A DNA stretch of 43,462 nt from Halostagnicola sp. A56 (GCF_000691505.1 NZ_JMIP02000022.1:3691-47152), one strand, 5' to 3'; shown: positions 25,835-33,795, counted from the stretch's first letter. Program-made: numbers and translations. The notes: generated from the letters alone by a model not told the origin.

Positions 25835-25858
25835 TCATTTTCGCCGTACAACCGGGAC

Positions 25859-26710
25859 ATGAACGTAGCCGACGCGATGACGCCGCGCGCGGACGTCGTG
25901 ACCGTCGAACTGCCGGGAACCAGAAGCGACGTGCTCGAGTACCTTCAGGAGCAGTCGTTCTCGTCGGTTCCTGTCGTCAAATCGACCGACGAGGGGACCG
26001 AGTACCGGGGGCTCGTCTCTCGGGACGTCCTGATCGAACAGCCCGACGAAGACCAACTCGTCATGTTGCTCGAGGACGTTCCGACGACGACGGCTGAGAC
26101 GTCGCTCGAGGACGTCGCGCGGACGATGGTCGAACAGGGCGCACGACGCGTTCCAGTCGTGGACGGAGAGTTCGAGGGCATCGTCACGGTAACCGACGTC
26201 ATCCACGCCATCGCGACGGGCGATCAGGAGACCGACGATGTCGTCGAATCCTACGCGAGCGAAGATGTCAACACGACCTACGAAGGGACGCCGTTGATCG
26301 TCGCAGAGCGCGAGTTGTTCTACGCGAACGTCCCGTACGCGGTCGCACTCGACGACGAGGGAACCATGAGCGGTGTACTCACCGAGGTCGACATCATCGA
26401 CGTCGCCCGGATCGTCGAGGGCGAGGAGGAGACGGGGAACAACTTCCCGGACCAGGACGCCGACTACTCCTGGGAGGGGATCAAAGGCGTCGGGAGCCGC
26501 TACCTGCCGACTCGAGACATCGAGATTCCGACCGGCCCAGTCCGTGACTTCATGACCAGCGACATCGTCACGGTGACGGCCAAGAAGTCGATTCAGGAGA
26601 CCGCACAGGCCATGATCAGCAACGACGTCGAGCAGATTCCGATGGTGACCGGCGAACACCTGGCGGGTATCGTCTGTGACGTCGACCTGCTGGAGGCGCT
26701 GTATGAGTGA
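25859..26710 (+). CDS. CBS-domain protein (four CBS motifs)
   Basis: 283 residues from ATG 25859 (MNVADAMTPRADVVTVE). Two pairs of CBS motifs are seen: MTPRADVV and VPTTTAET with VTVTDVI, then a middle pair around PLIVAER, and DFMTSDIVTVTAKKSI at the C-terminus. CBS modules bind adenosyl ligands such as AMP, ATP or SAM and sense energy state. It overlaps the glyS start by eight bases (ATGAGTGA), so it is the first gene of a CBS-glyS operon. Its role in that pairing is unknown. Confidence 0.9.
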   Translation: MNVADAMTPRADVVTVELPGTRSDVLEYLQEQSFSSVPVVKSTDEGTEYRGLVSRDVLIEQPDEDQLVMLLEDVPTTTAETSLEDVARTMVEQGARRVPVVDGEFEGIVTVTDVIHAIATGDQETDDVVESYASEDVNTTYEGTPLIVAERELFYANVPYAVALDDEGTMSGVLTEVDIIDVARIVEGEEETGNNFPDQDADYSWEGIKGVGSRYLPTRDIEIPTGPVRDFMTSDIVTVTAKKSIQETAQAMISNDVEQIPMVTGEHLAGIVCDVDLLEALYE

Positions 26711-27392
26711 CGACGCGTCCGCCGAACCGGCCGAGCGAACGAGCGAACGGCTCGTCGAACTCGCCAAGCGCCGCGGGTACTTCTTCCAGTCCTCGGGTGC
26801 CTACGGCGGCGTCGGCGGCTTCTACACCTTCGGTCCGCAGGGTGCCTCGTTAAAGAGCAACGTAGAGGACGCCTGGCGCGACCGCTTCGCCCTCGAGGAG
26901 GGCAACATGGAGATCGACGCGCCGACGATCATGCCCGAACCGGTCTTCGAAGCGTCGGGCCACCTCGACGGCTTCGACGACATGCTCGTCGAGTGTCCCG
27001 ACTGTGGCGAGAGCCACCGTGCGGACCACGTCGTCGAGGATCATACGGAGTACGAAGACGCCGAGAGCCTCCCCATTCCGGAGGTCGAGGAGGTCATCGC
27101 CGAGCACGAACTCGTCTGTCCCGCCTGCGGCGCGGGCCTCGCGGGACAGGCCGTCGAGGCGTTCAACCTCATGTTCGCGACGAACATCGGACCCGGCGAC
27201 GCACAGCCGGGATATCTTCGGCCCGAGACCGCACAGGGCATCTTCGTCGAGTTCCCGCGGCTTAAGGAGTACGCCCGGAACACGCTGCCGTTCGGCGTCA
27301 CTCAGATCGGCCGAGCCTACCGCAACGAGATCAGTCCGCGGCGATCGATCATCCGCACCCGCGAGTTCACCCAGGCCGAACTCGAGTGGTAA
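26703..27392 (+). pseudogene. glyS: Glycine--tRNA ligase, truncated to the N-terminal 229 residues
   Basis: Residues 1-229 match class II glycyl-tRNA synthetase: RRGYFFQSSGAYGGVGGFYT, the zinc-binding CPDCG and CPACG pair, FNLMFATNIGPG, PETAQGIF and RAYRNEISPR (motif 2). Full-length enzymes are about 580-600 residues. After TQAELEW the frame meets TAA at 27390-27392, exactly where integrase-coding DNA begins on the other strand. The catalytic motif 3 and anticodon-binding domain are missing, so this copy cannot charge tRNA. An intact copy must exist elsewhere, or the junction is an assembly error. Confidence 0.93.
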
Positions 27393-28003
27393 TCATCTAC
27401 AATAGCGCAGGTTTCATTACTCAATGCAACTGGTCGTTCTCCAGACGGGCCGTTCTTGAGTTGGGTTCCGTCCCGTTCTCTGAAGTAGAGGAATTGTTCG
27501 TTACTATCGTAGTCTTCCAAATCGAGCGCACGGAGGGCTCCAACACGAGCCGATGTACGCCACGCAAGCAGGAACCAGACGTGTTCAACAGTAGCGTAGT
27601 GATAGCGGTCAAGTGTTTCGAGAATCGTTCTAGAGTTGTCTTCAGAGATTTTCCGGTTGTTCACTTCGTCTGACCGCTTCATGGTCACACTTGGAACTGA
27701 CTCACATAACTCGGAGTCCACGATATCTAGTCTTCCGAGGTAGCGGAGAAACACACGGAGGGTATCTAGCTGCCCTTTCAGGGCAGATTTCGATAGGTCT
27801 CCGTCTTCTCGTCTCCAGTTTTTGTATTGTTCTACATCGATTGGGTTGATGTTGGTAAGGTCGTCTATGCCTTGTTCGTCACACCATCTCACAAAGTGGT
27901 TTAGCCGGTACTCGTGTGTCTTCAAGGTTGATTCCCTAACTTCGCCTTTTCGTGATTTGAGATACATGCTCTGGCACTTGCAAGGACCCGGGTTTCGTGT
28001 CAT
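27393..28003 (-). pseudogene. Tyrosine recombinase/integrase, C-terminally truncated
   Basis: From ATG 28003 (MTRNPGPCKCQ) about 204 authentic residues can be followed. The SAM-like core-binding domain reads STLKTHEYRLNHFVRWCDEQ and LDTLRVFLRYLG. The catalytic domain begins with the first Arg in TSARVGALRALDLEDY. At about 27393 the sequence enters antisense glyS, giving an unrelated tail. The conserved His-x-x-Arg and Tyr nucleophile are lost, so it is inactive. A CKC motif at the N-terminus is unusual. tRNA-tail fragments lie just upstream (28042-28182). Confidence 0.9.
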
Positions 28004-28374
28004 GGTATGTTGCAGAATCGCCAACAGGTCCGTGGGAGGTTGGTTCGAACCCGCCCGAGCCCATTTCTGTGGCGAGCAATACCGCGAGTCGTAGCAATGA
28101 GCCGAGGGCGGGTTCGAACTAGACGAGTTGCGCACAGCGTAGCGAGCACGTCTCAGCGTGGTTCGAACCCGCTCGAGTCCCCCTCTGGGTTTTCACCCTC
28201 CCGGCCCGCTCGTATTGAAATCTGTCCGTGGCTGCGTGCTCGAGCGAGGACGAAAACGCCAAGTTTGCCACCTCACGGGGGATCAGCGACGAATTAACTG
28301 CCGTCCAGCGCCCAAGATCGAACTGGCCAACGGAGTTAGCTACGCTCGACTCTGCGTGAAAACGGTCCGCGACG
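28004..28374. other. Region with a tRNA-tail palindrome array next to the integrase
   Basis: No gene is supported. Direct copies of ggttcgaacccgc are at 28042-28054 and 28160-28172, with a reverse copy (gggcgggttcgaac) at 28106-28119. The T-loop motif TTCGAAC within a self-complementary stem is typical of tRNA 3' ends, the usual attachment sites of haloarchaeal integrases. The remainder to 28374 shows nothing recognisable. Confidence 0.7.
28042..28182. repeat. Inverted and direct tRNA-T-arm copies (candidate att region)
   Basis: Direct copies (28042-28062 and 28160-28182) continue similarly after the T-arm (cgcccgagccc versus cgctcgagtcc). The inverted copy at 28106-28119 makes the whole a nested palindrome. 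The middle holds a short element with gcgtagcgagcac, like those after tRNA-Phe at 29.1 kb. Confidence 0.65.
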
Positions 28375-28821
28375 TCAGTGTTTGAGTTTGGCGACGTTCT
28401 CTCGAATCTGGGTGATGAGTCCGTCCCCCGGCTCGGACTGGAGCGCCGCGTTCAGCGTCGAGTTTTCGGGTTCGTCTTTGACGACGAGTCGGAGGTACGG
28501 CTCGAGTTGCTCGAAGTTGTCGCCCAAGACAACCGTGTGATTACTTTCGTCGTGGTCCACGACGCCCGCGTCGTCGAGTTTCGGTACGTGACACTGCACG
28601 GAGGAGACGTACACGCTTTTGTACTGCTTTTTCGCGACGTCTTCCGGCGGACAGTCGTGTTCCCAGCCGGCGACCTGCTCGGCGATTCTCGAGAGCTCGA
28701 TTGGGTCCTCGTGACCGCGGAGCGCGTAGAGAAGGTACCGTCGTCGCCGGTTTGCCAGCAACTCGAGAATCGTGTTCGCTGATAGATCAGTGCCCTCCTG
28801 ATTCTTGGTAAGCCCCTCCAT
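28375..28821 (-). CDS. DUF7344-like winged-helix protein
   Basis: 148 residues. An opening helix pair (ANTILELLANRRRRYLLYAL) is followed by a wHTH-like region (PIELSRIAEQVAGWE, SVYVSSVQCHVPKLDDAGVV) and a wing DHDESNHTVVLGDN. This is the haloarchaeal HTH domain I know as DUF7344. Probably a transcription regulator; target unknown. An AT-rich gatttatagata box lies about 45 bases upstream of the ATG. It lies between the integrase/att region and tRNA-Phe. Confidence 0.8.
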   Translation of the reverse strand: MEGLTKNQEGTDLSANTILELLANRRRRYLLYALRGHEDPIELSRIAEQVAGWEHDCPPEDVAKKQYKSVYVSSVQCHVPKLDDAGVVDHDESNHTVVLGDNFEQLEPYLRLVVKDEPENSTLNAALQSEPGDGLITQIRENVAKLKH

Positions 28822-29027
28822 AACAAGATATTACCACCCGGTCCGGAAAAGGGTGTCTTGAATATCTATAAATCCGACAGACGGCGATGCGGTCGGTGCT
28901 GGCTCGAGCGCGTAACCGGTGACTACTGGCAGACAGGATGACCACGGGAGGGCGTCGGATGTCGGGACCTACCACGCCCGACCGGATTCGAAATCCTTTT
29001 TTGTACCATCGACGGAGTGTGAGTCGA

Positions 29028-29101
29028 GCCGCCTTAGCTCAGACTGGGAGAGCACTCGACTGAAGATCGAGCTGTCCCCGGTTCAAATCCGGGAGGCGGC
29101 A
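29028..29101 (+). tRNA. tRNA-Phe (GAA)
   Basis: 74 bases fold into a cloverleaf. The acceptor is GCCGCCT/AGGCGGC with discriminator A. The anticodon stem CTCGA/TCGAG encloses CTGAAGA (anticodon GAA), and the T-arm is CCCGG-TTCAAAT-CCGGG. No CCA is encoded. The 3' end is immediately repeated in a downstream array, as expected if it has served as an integration site. Confidence 0.97.
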
Positions 29102-29140
29102 TACTTTTGCGGCGAGCAAATCCGCGAGCCGCAAGTATGC
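29099..29140. repeat. Hairpin overlapping the 3' end of tRNA-Phe
   Basis: The last bases of the tRNA start a stem (29099-29113) that pairs with 29128-29140 over 13 bp with a two-base bulge; the loop is gagcaaatccgcga. It is not followed by a U-run, so a simple terminator is unlikely. Confidence 0.65.
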
Positions 29141-29596
29141 GACCCGAGCGGATTTGAACGAGACGAGTCACAGCCCGGGAGCGCAGCGAAGCGAGCACCC
29201 CGGACTGTCTCGGCGTAGTTCACGATCCGGGAGGCGGCATGTTTCTGTGGCCGACATCGCGAACGAGCGAAGCGAGTGAGATGTCGGCCACGAAACTGCC
29301 AGCGAACGGATTTGAAGTAGACCAGAAAGGCGCAGCAAAGCGAGCATTTCTGGGCGTGGTTCACGACCGGAAGGCGGCAATTCTGCTCCGAGCAGTCCGT
29401 GAGAAACAGAAATCCAATCTGAGAGGCGGCATGTTTCAAACTCGTGAGGGGGGCAGGGGTACAGAAATTGACATCGGCCGGAATTGAAGGAGGCTAGAAA
29501 ATGCATCAATGCGAGAACTTCTGGGCGTCGTTCTGAATCTCGTACGCTGCACAGGAAGGGAACAGAGGTAATGCCGTTCTCGTCCTGCAAGAAGCT
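29102..29596. repeat. Array of tRNA-Phe tail copies and nested hairpins
   Basis: Copies of the tRNA T-arm/acceptor end (pattern ttc..atccgggaggcggca) occur at 29218-29239, 29359-29379 and about 29412-29431, each more diverged. Between them lie reverse copies of the T-arm (cggatttgaac at 29150-29160 and cggatttgaa near 29307) and hairpins with purine-rich loops such as gcgaacgagcgaagcgag. The hairpin at 29236-29300 has a stem of about 20 bp. No gene is supported up to 29596. Confidence 0.75.
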
Positions 29597-30133
29597 ATGA
29601 GATTGGGCCACATTACCACGCTAGAGGACTTCGGAGTTCGCTCGCTACTGGTTCACGGAATCATGGTGGTCGTATTCGCCAACGCGATTCTGGTGGGGTT
29701 CCTCGTAGATGGGGTCGTCGGTGTCGTGACGTTCGTCGCCTTGCTCAACTTCGCTGCTGGGTTGTGGGTGGCTCATTCGATCAATTCGCTCGGGAATGCC
29801 GTTGGCGAGGATGAATATGAAGGCGTTCTGAACGAACTCGTTCGTTCTGACGGGTCTGGACCGAATTTCGGTATCGGTCGGTTCGGCCGACTACTCGCGC
29901 TCATCGCGTCGGTGACTGCGATCGCGCTCCTTACCTCCGTACAGGTGTTGTCCGGCCCCTTCATCTCCGTCGTTGTCGTGGCAATCGGCGCCGTTGCGGT
30001 GGTAACCGCGATCGTCGGGTTCCTCATTTCACTTGGACACTCGTATGACGAGTCACAAGAACGAACGACGGCAATGATCGAACGGGAGCGATCTGCATCA
30101 GACACCGACGACGAGACGATGAGCGACAGATAG
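29597..30133 (+). CDS. Four-TM membrane protein, hypothetical
   Basis: 178 residues. Four hydrophobic segments at about 17-35, 38-58, 98-115 and 120-143 surround an acidic loop (NAVGEDEYEGVLNELV). The C-terminus is charged and cytosolic-looking. No family recognised. It lies within the tRNA-tail array: fragments precede it at 29.1-29.4 kb and a 46-bp repeat follows at 30200-30245, as if it were cargo of an integrated element. Confidence 0.7.
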   Translation: MRLGHITTLEDFGVRSLLVHGIMVVVFANAILVGFLVDGVVGVVTFVALLNFAAGLWVAHSINSLGNAVGEDEYEGVLNELVRSDGSGPNFGIGRFGRLLALIASVTAIALLTSVQVLSGPFISVVVVAIGAVAVVTAIVGFLISLGHSYDESQERTTAMIERERSASDTDDETMSDR

Positions 30134-30669
30134 GTCGGTTCAGCCGACGGTAACCTGCCGCCCACGTGGACGGACCGAAGTGACGAGTGAGTCGCTCCGA
30201 ATCCGCGAGCCGCAAGTATGCGACCCGAGCGGATTTGAACGAGACCGAGGTCTGCGAGCAAAGCGAGCAGGCTCTCGGGCGTAGTTCACAATCCGGGAGA
30301 ACTTCTCGCGGCGAACAGCTTCGTGAGCTGCGAGTGTGCTGATCTTGTCTTTATTGCGGGCTTGCTCCCAGAACAGGATGGCGAAGTCGCTCGTAGGAAC
30401 CGCCGTCGCGGCAGTTCGAAATTTGTGTCCAAAAGCTCGAAGCGGAATTGAACCGATGATAAGTTCGCGTCTGTAGTGGGCGTGTGTTTCGCGCTCAAAT
30501 GCTTCTGAAGAAGAGGATTTCAACAGAGCCGGAAATCCGTGTTGCCAGCGTTTGTGGCCCCTCGAGTAGTAGCCTTCTGAGTATTGCACGTCCAAATGTC
30601 TCGTTCCGAATCTAACATGCTCGAGTCGTCCCCACAAACGCACCGCGCGAACTGGCTGATGAAAACTGG
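30134..30669. other. Gene-free stretch with copies of the tRNA-tail element
   Basis: 30200-30245 repeats 29119-29164 exactly (46 bp). A degenerate T-arm copy (gttcacaatccgggaga) follows at 30284-30300, and then a hairpin-like pair (acttctcgcggc / gctgcgagtgt) at about 30301-30340. From 30340 on I see only scattered short frames and no supportable gene. Confidence 0.7.
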
Positions 30670-30846
30670 CTATTCCGCGAGTTGCTTTGCCACGGCTAGT
30701 GTGAGAACGATACCGGCGACGAAGAGCAGAATGTTACCGCTCGCGAGAAGGAAGAGCGAGCCGAGGACACCGACAGGGTACACGAACCGCGCCGGGTCCT
30801 GTTCGGTGCTGGACGGAGCGGCGTCACACTCACCGGATTCGGTCAT
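30670..30846 (-). CDS. Small membrane protein, hypothetical
   Basis: 58 residues from ATG 30846 (MTESGECDAAPSSTEQDPAR). The C-terminal half is hydrophobic (VYPVGVLGSLFLLASGN, LLFVAGIVLTLAVAKQ), probably two short TM helices. tattatat lies about 30 bases before the ATG, supporting it. No family recognised. It stands alone. Confidence 0.7.
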   Translation of the reverse strand: MTESGECDAAPSSTEQDPARFVYPVGVLGSLFLLASGNILLFVAGIVLTLAVAKQLAE

Positions 30847-31019
30847 TACGGTTGACTTGGGTCCGGTTCGATATAATACTTTTTTCACACTTCACGAGAC
30901 ATCGAGGCGGGCTCGAACAGGCGACTCTCAGATACCGCCAGCACGTAGCTCCCCGACGGAGGGACGCGACCGCACTGACACGTGCTTCGCACTCCGAGGA
31001 TCCGATAGCGCCCCCGCAC

Positions 31020-31553
31020 TCACAGCGCCTGATCGTGCTCGGTCTCGAACTCTCGAGCCTGCCGATACTCCTCGACGAACGCTTCGACGTCGAACTCGAG
31101 CATCTGCCGTTCGAACTGCGAAACCGCGTCGTCGTCGCCGGCGTGGCTCATCGCGTGCTCCATGAGTTCGACGACCAGTTCGACGACGATCTCGTGCAGG
31201 CGTCTCGAGTCGAACGCCGTGACCCAGACGAGCGTGTAGCCGACGCTGCCGTCATCGGCCGCATCGTAAGAGGCGACCTGTTCGGGGAACTCCTCCATGG
31301 TCACGCCGAGCAAGTGCGGCGTGCCGAAGCTCTCGAACTCGTCTTCGGTCTCGATGGTCTCCTCGAGCACCGTAACGAACGATTCGGGGAAAAAGCGCGA
31401 GGGGGGATGGACGTCCGTCACGACGGCGTGGGTCTCGCCGCAGGAACAGCTGTACTCGCGCATCCCCAGGTCGATGTCGCGCGGGTCCATCTCGGTGCCG
31501 CAGGGAAGCTCGAAACTGCCGACGTCGTCACCCGGAACGCGGGGTGTAGCCAT
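31020..31553 (-). CDS. DUF5815-like protein
   Basis: 177 residues from ATG 31553 (MATPRVPGDDVGSFELPCGT). Cys17 and the pair in YSCSCGETH suggest a zinc knuckle. The rest is acidic and helical (VELVVELMEHAMSHAGDDDA). I associate it with the haloarchaeal family DUF5815, from memory. It is probably the last core gene before the second element-like island (31.7-37.1 kb); function unknown. Confidence 0.65.
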   Translation of the reverse strand: MATPRVPGDDVGSFELPCGTEMDPRDIDLGMREYSCSCGETHAVVTDVHPPSRFFPESFVTVLEETIETEDEFESFGTPHLLGVTMEEFPEQVASYDAADDGSVGYTLVWVTAFDSRRLHEIVVELVVELMEHAMSHAGDDDAVSQFERQMLEFDVEAFVEEYRQAREFETEHDQAL

Positions 31554-31697
31554 TGTGCCACGTTCGGCCGGGGCGGGGATAAGCGCGACGCCTCGAGGCG
31601 AGAGCGGCGACGAGTTTAGCTCGAGGGCGTGGTCGCACAAAACTAATAGAGACCGACCGATTTGGAATCCTCTGCGATCAATATAGGAGAGGGTATC

Positions 31698-31997
31698 TCA
31701 TGAGCCGTTATTTTCGATTGTGATAGTCACAGCATCAATAACCGTGTCATTGGTATTATCAACAACACGGATTTCATATTTTCTCTCCTCACCAGCGTCC
31801 CATGGTGGAGATACTGAATTCTGGTATACGGGTGGTGTAGCTGGCTCGATGTTGTTGAAACCGGTTTGATGAACCAAGTCTAGAGAACCGTTCACGTGTT
31901 CGTAAACTTCGAAGCTATGCGTGGAATTCTCTACATAGCTAGCATTCGTATCTACAGAGCTAAAATTAGGTTGGAGCGCAGCTATATTACAAGAGGG
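31698..31997 (-). pseudogene. C-terminal fragment of a probable secreted beta-rich protein
   Basis: An open stretch of about 99 codons directly after, and in frame with, the stop of the third microprotein gene. It encodes NFSSVDTNASYVENSTHSFE, then an S/T/N-rich segment ending DAVTITIENNGS. There is no ATG; only GTG 31895 could start a 65-residue protein. The S/T/N-rich beta pattern and N-glycosylation-like NxS/T sites suggest an extracellular protein whose 5' part is gone. Confidence 0.45.
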
Positions 31998-32123
31998 TTA
32001 TGAATCGTCAGCATTTTCGATTTTTTCCGCCCCGTTCAGTGCTTCAACAGTCTCAATCTCAGGACGGGGCCGAGTGTCCTTTGAGTCTGTGTCGTCCGAG
32101 GTATCATCAGTCTCCTCAGTCAT
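31998..32123 (-). CDS. Acidic microprotein 3
   Basis: 41 residues from ATG 32123 (MTEETDDTSDDTDSK), ending ENADDS. It carries R-P-R-P-E-I-E-T near the middle, matching RPDIEA and RPNIET in the two genes upstream. It overlaps microprotein 2 by eight bases (ATGACTGA). Very acidic with no hydrophobic core, so probably disordered. It is the third of three overlapping genes encoding related proteins. Function unknown. Confidence 0.65.
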   Translation of the reverse strand: MTEETDDTSDDTDSKDTRPRPEIETVEALNGAEKIENADDS

Positions 32124-32232
32124 CTTCCTCATCCTCAATCTTCTCGTTGAATGATAGCTGCGCCTCGATATCTGGACGCTGCCGTTCTTCATCCTCTGTA
32201 TCTTCGTCCGTTCTATTGTTGCTATCACTCAT
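32116..32232 (-). CDS. Acidic microprotein 2
   Basis: 38 residues from ATG 32232 (MSDSNNRTDEDTEDEE). The shared core is RPDIEAQLSFNEKIEDE. It overlaps microprotein 1 by eight bases (ATGAGTGA) and microprotein 3 by eight (ATGACTGA). Such stop-start overlaps usually couple translation. No family known to me. Confidence 0.65.
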   Translation of the reverse strand: MSDSNNRTDEDTEDEERQRPDIEAQLSFNEKIEDEEDD

Positions 32233-32329
32233 TTCCTTCTTCTTCCTCGTCGAAGTCGCCCTTGAAGGCTACCTGTGTTTCAATATTGGGCCGTTCGCGG
32301 TCGTCGTCTTGATCACTATACTCAGGCAT
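32225..32329 (-). CDS. Acidic microprotein 1
   Basis: 34 residues from ATG 32329 (MPEYSDQDDDRER). The core RPNIETQVAFKGDF is followed by an acidic tail. It lies 37 bases after the stop of the co-directed membrane-protein gene (32367-32720), so a transcript membrane protein-microproteins 1-2-3 is likely. No Shine-Dalgarno sequence is evident. Confidence 0.65.
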   Translation of the reverse strand: MPEYSDQDDDRERPNIETQVAFKGDFDEEEEGNE

Positions 32330-32366
32330 ACATATCCCTTAGGCCTTTGACCAAAAGTATCTTTGC

Positions 32367-32720
32367 CTACCTTATTTTTCTTCTTAATGATTTTGGGCCT
32401 TGAATTAACCAGGTGGTAAATCTTTTGACTGGGGATGTGAGTTGATACCATCTCTTTGTCGTTCCAACTAATCCGCTAAATTTTATAAATACTCCCAAAA
32501 ATACAATAACAGCAATATTAGCGTATAACGGAACAGAATTATACACATCAACAATCCCAAGCGTTAAATAAGATATGGATGTGATAGCTGCCAACGACTC
32601 TGGTGAATCGCCATAGGGCGTTGGGTTATACCTTTCGAGTGCCATTTCGAATGAGTCAAATCGCTTCGCCGTCAGCGATTCGATGGAAACTGAAGTCAGA
32701 ATTGTCCAAGAGTAGTACAT
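32367..32720 (-). CDS. Two-TM membrane protein, hypothetical
   Basis: 117 residues from ATG 32720, or 92 from ATG 32645. Hydrophobic segments near residues 43-58 and 66-85 are followed by a basic tail ending KSLRRKIR. On the minus strand tttatatta sits only about 10-18 bases before ATG 32720, which fits a transcript starting inside the frame; ATG 32645 is therefore a real alternative. AT-rich DNA. Upstream of three acidic microprotein genes. No family recognised. Confidence 0.6.
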   Translation of the reverse strand: MYYSWTILTSVSIESLTAKRFDSFEMALERYNPTPYGDSPESLAAITSISYLTLGIVDVYNSVPLYANIAVIVFLGVFIKFSGLVGTTKRWYQLTSPVKRFTTWLIQGPKSLRRKIR

Positions 32721-33239
32721 TGAGCCACCTAATATAAAGTCGGAAGTCGCTGTCGTCTAGCGATTCACCACGGCCCTTCATCCACTAGCTCTAACGGTCG
32801 AAGCCGACGCTATCCAGCGATTCACCAGAGCCGTTACTTACGATTGACCTCCTCCTCCGCGTGAACGCGGAGGAATCCCACCACGGGATTGAAACCCGTC
32901 AACACGAGTTTGGCCGGTCCGAATACCACGTCACAGTACCCAGAAAACCCAACACGGCTTGACGGAGCCGTTGCAGAGGTTCCATCGAAAAGCGATTTAC
33001 AATGAAAGACGTGTTGCGGACTCCAGTGACAGCTGTTGTCGTCAGGGCCCCTTCGATCCGTGTCCACCTTTGTTGTGACCACCGACGATCACTCGAGAGA
33101 TACACCAACCGGTAACCAACCCGTGTACACTCACGTTCTTCCTGTGAGTTTGGTTTCCCAGAGAGTTGCCCAACCTCTCTCGAGGCGTTCTGTAAGTGAC
33201 TGTCCCCGGTCACCCGAGGACACCAGCTGTCACCGGCCG
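32721..33239. other. Stretch with an orphan IS200/IS605-type end and direct repeats
   Basis: No intact gene. agcgattcacca recurs at about 32759 and 32817. A strong 9-bp hairpin with loop tgaa is at 32853-32874. acggct/agccgt pairing near 32954-32971 adds structure. The minus-strand frame around 32834-32900 resembles the 3' end of tnpB-type elements. Confidence 0.6.
32853..32874 (-). repeat. Hairpin at the end of a decayed IS200/IS605-family element
   Basis: tcctccgcg / cgcggagga pair perfectly over 9 bp with loop tgaa. Stable hairpins of this kind close haloarchaeal IS1341-type elements. No tnpB remains beside it beyond a short frame, so it appears to be an orphan end. Confidence 0.55.
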
Positions 33240-33770
33240 TTACGCTTCACCCCCCATCTCACCAGGAATCTCTGCGTCAGCAGGAAGTACGAGCCGTCGA
33301 TCGCCATACGCCAGCGAGATATCACCGCCACGCTCGAGTGGATCCGCTTGTTCTGGAAGCCGATAATACGTCTTGCCGCCCTCTTTCGTAATTCGCTCGA
33401 GGCGGCCATCGGCGACGTCGACGGCGAGTTCGTCGACAGTCTCCTCGAGCAGGTGGGCACCTTTCTCGAGTTCGCGACTCTGGAGTTCGGTAACGCGCTC
33501 TTTGTTTGCAGTCGCTTTGTTCAGTGCTGCTTCGGCCAACTGTTCCAGGCATGTGGTTTCGGCCTCGAGATCGGCAACGCGATCCTCGAGGCGTGTGGTT
33601 CGTTCGGCGATCCGATTTCGATCCTGCTCGAGCGCGTCGATTCGCTCGTCTTTGTGCTCGAGTTCGCTCTCGATATCATTAAGACGTTCCTCGAGGGCTG
33701 CAAAACGCTCGGAAAGGTGGTCTGGAAGCTGTTCGGTCGGTGCGGTGGTGTGTACAGGCGGTTCAAGGCG
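33240..33770 (-). pseudogene. Coiled-coil protein interrupted by the tnpB element
   Basis: The frame is open for about 177 codons: RLEPPVHTTAPTEQLPDHLS, a long coiled coil (ERFAALEERLNDIESELEHK and onward), then KTYYRLPEQADPLERGGDIS and an end GEMGGEA. The 5' end is cut where the IS begins. On the far side of the IS the same strand has ATG 35124 followed by TCT GTG AAC, which would restore the frame to give MSVN followed by the coil. So the IS seems to have inserted at codons 4-5. It would be the fourth gene after those at 36605, 36177 and 35546. Function unknown. Confidence 0.7.
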
Positions 33771-33774
33771 ACTG

Positions 33775-33795
33775 CCTCGGGGCTTGACCCCGAGG
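33775..33795 (+). repeat. Left-end hairpin of the tnpB element
   Basis: cctcgggg (33775-33782) pairs with ccccgagg (33788-33795) around cttga. It mirrors the right-end hairpin. Confidence 0.75.

Noticed and set aside
24675..25838. 387-codon minus-strand frame overlapping the hydrolase
   Set aside because: Ser/Arg/Pro-rich shadow in another frame of the alpha/beta hydrolase. No domain.
28021..30300. CRISPR array
   Set aside because: Repeats are few, unevenly spaced and partly inverted, and they match tRNA 3' ends. No regular spacer pattern.
32269..32451. 60-codon minus-strand frame over the microprotein leader
   Set aside because: Its Lys/Ile-rich tail overlaps the better-supported microprotein 1 and the end of the membrane-protein gene. 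No start support.
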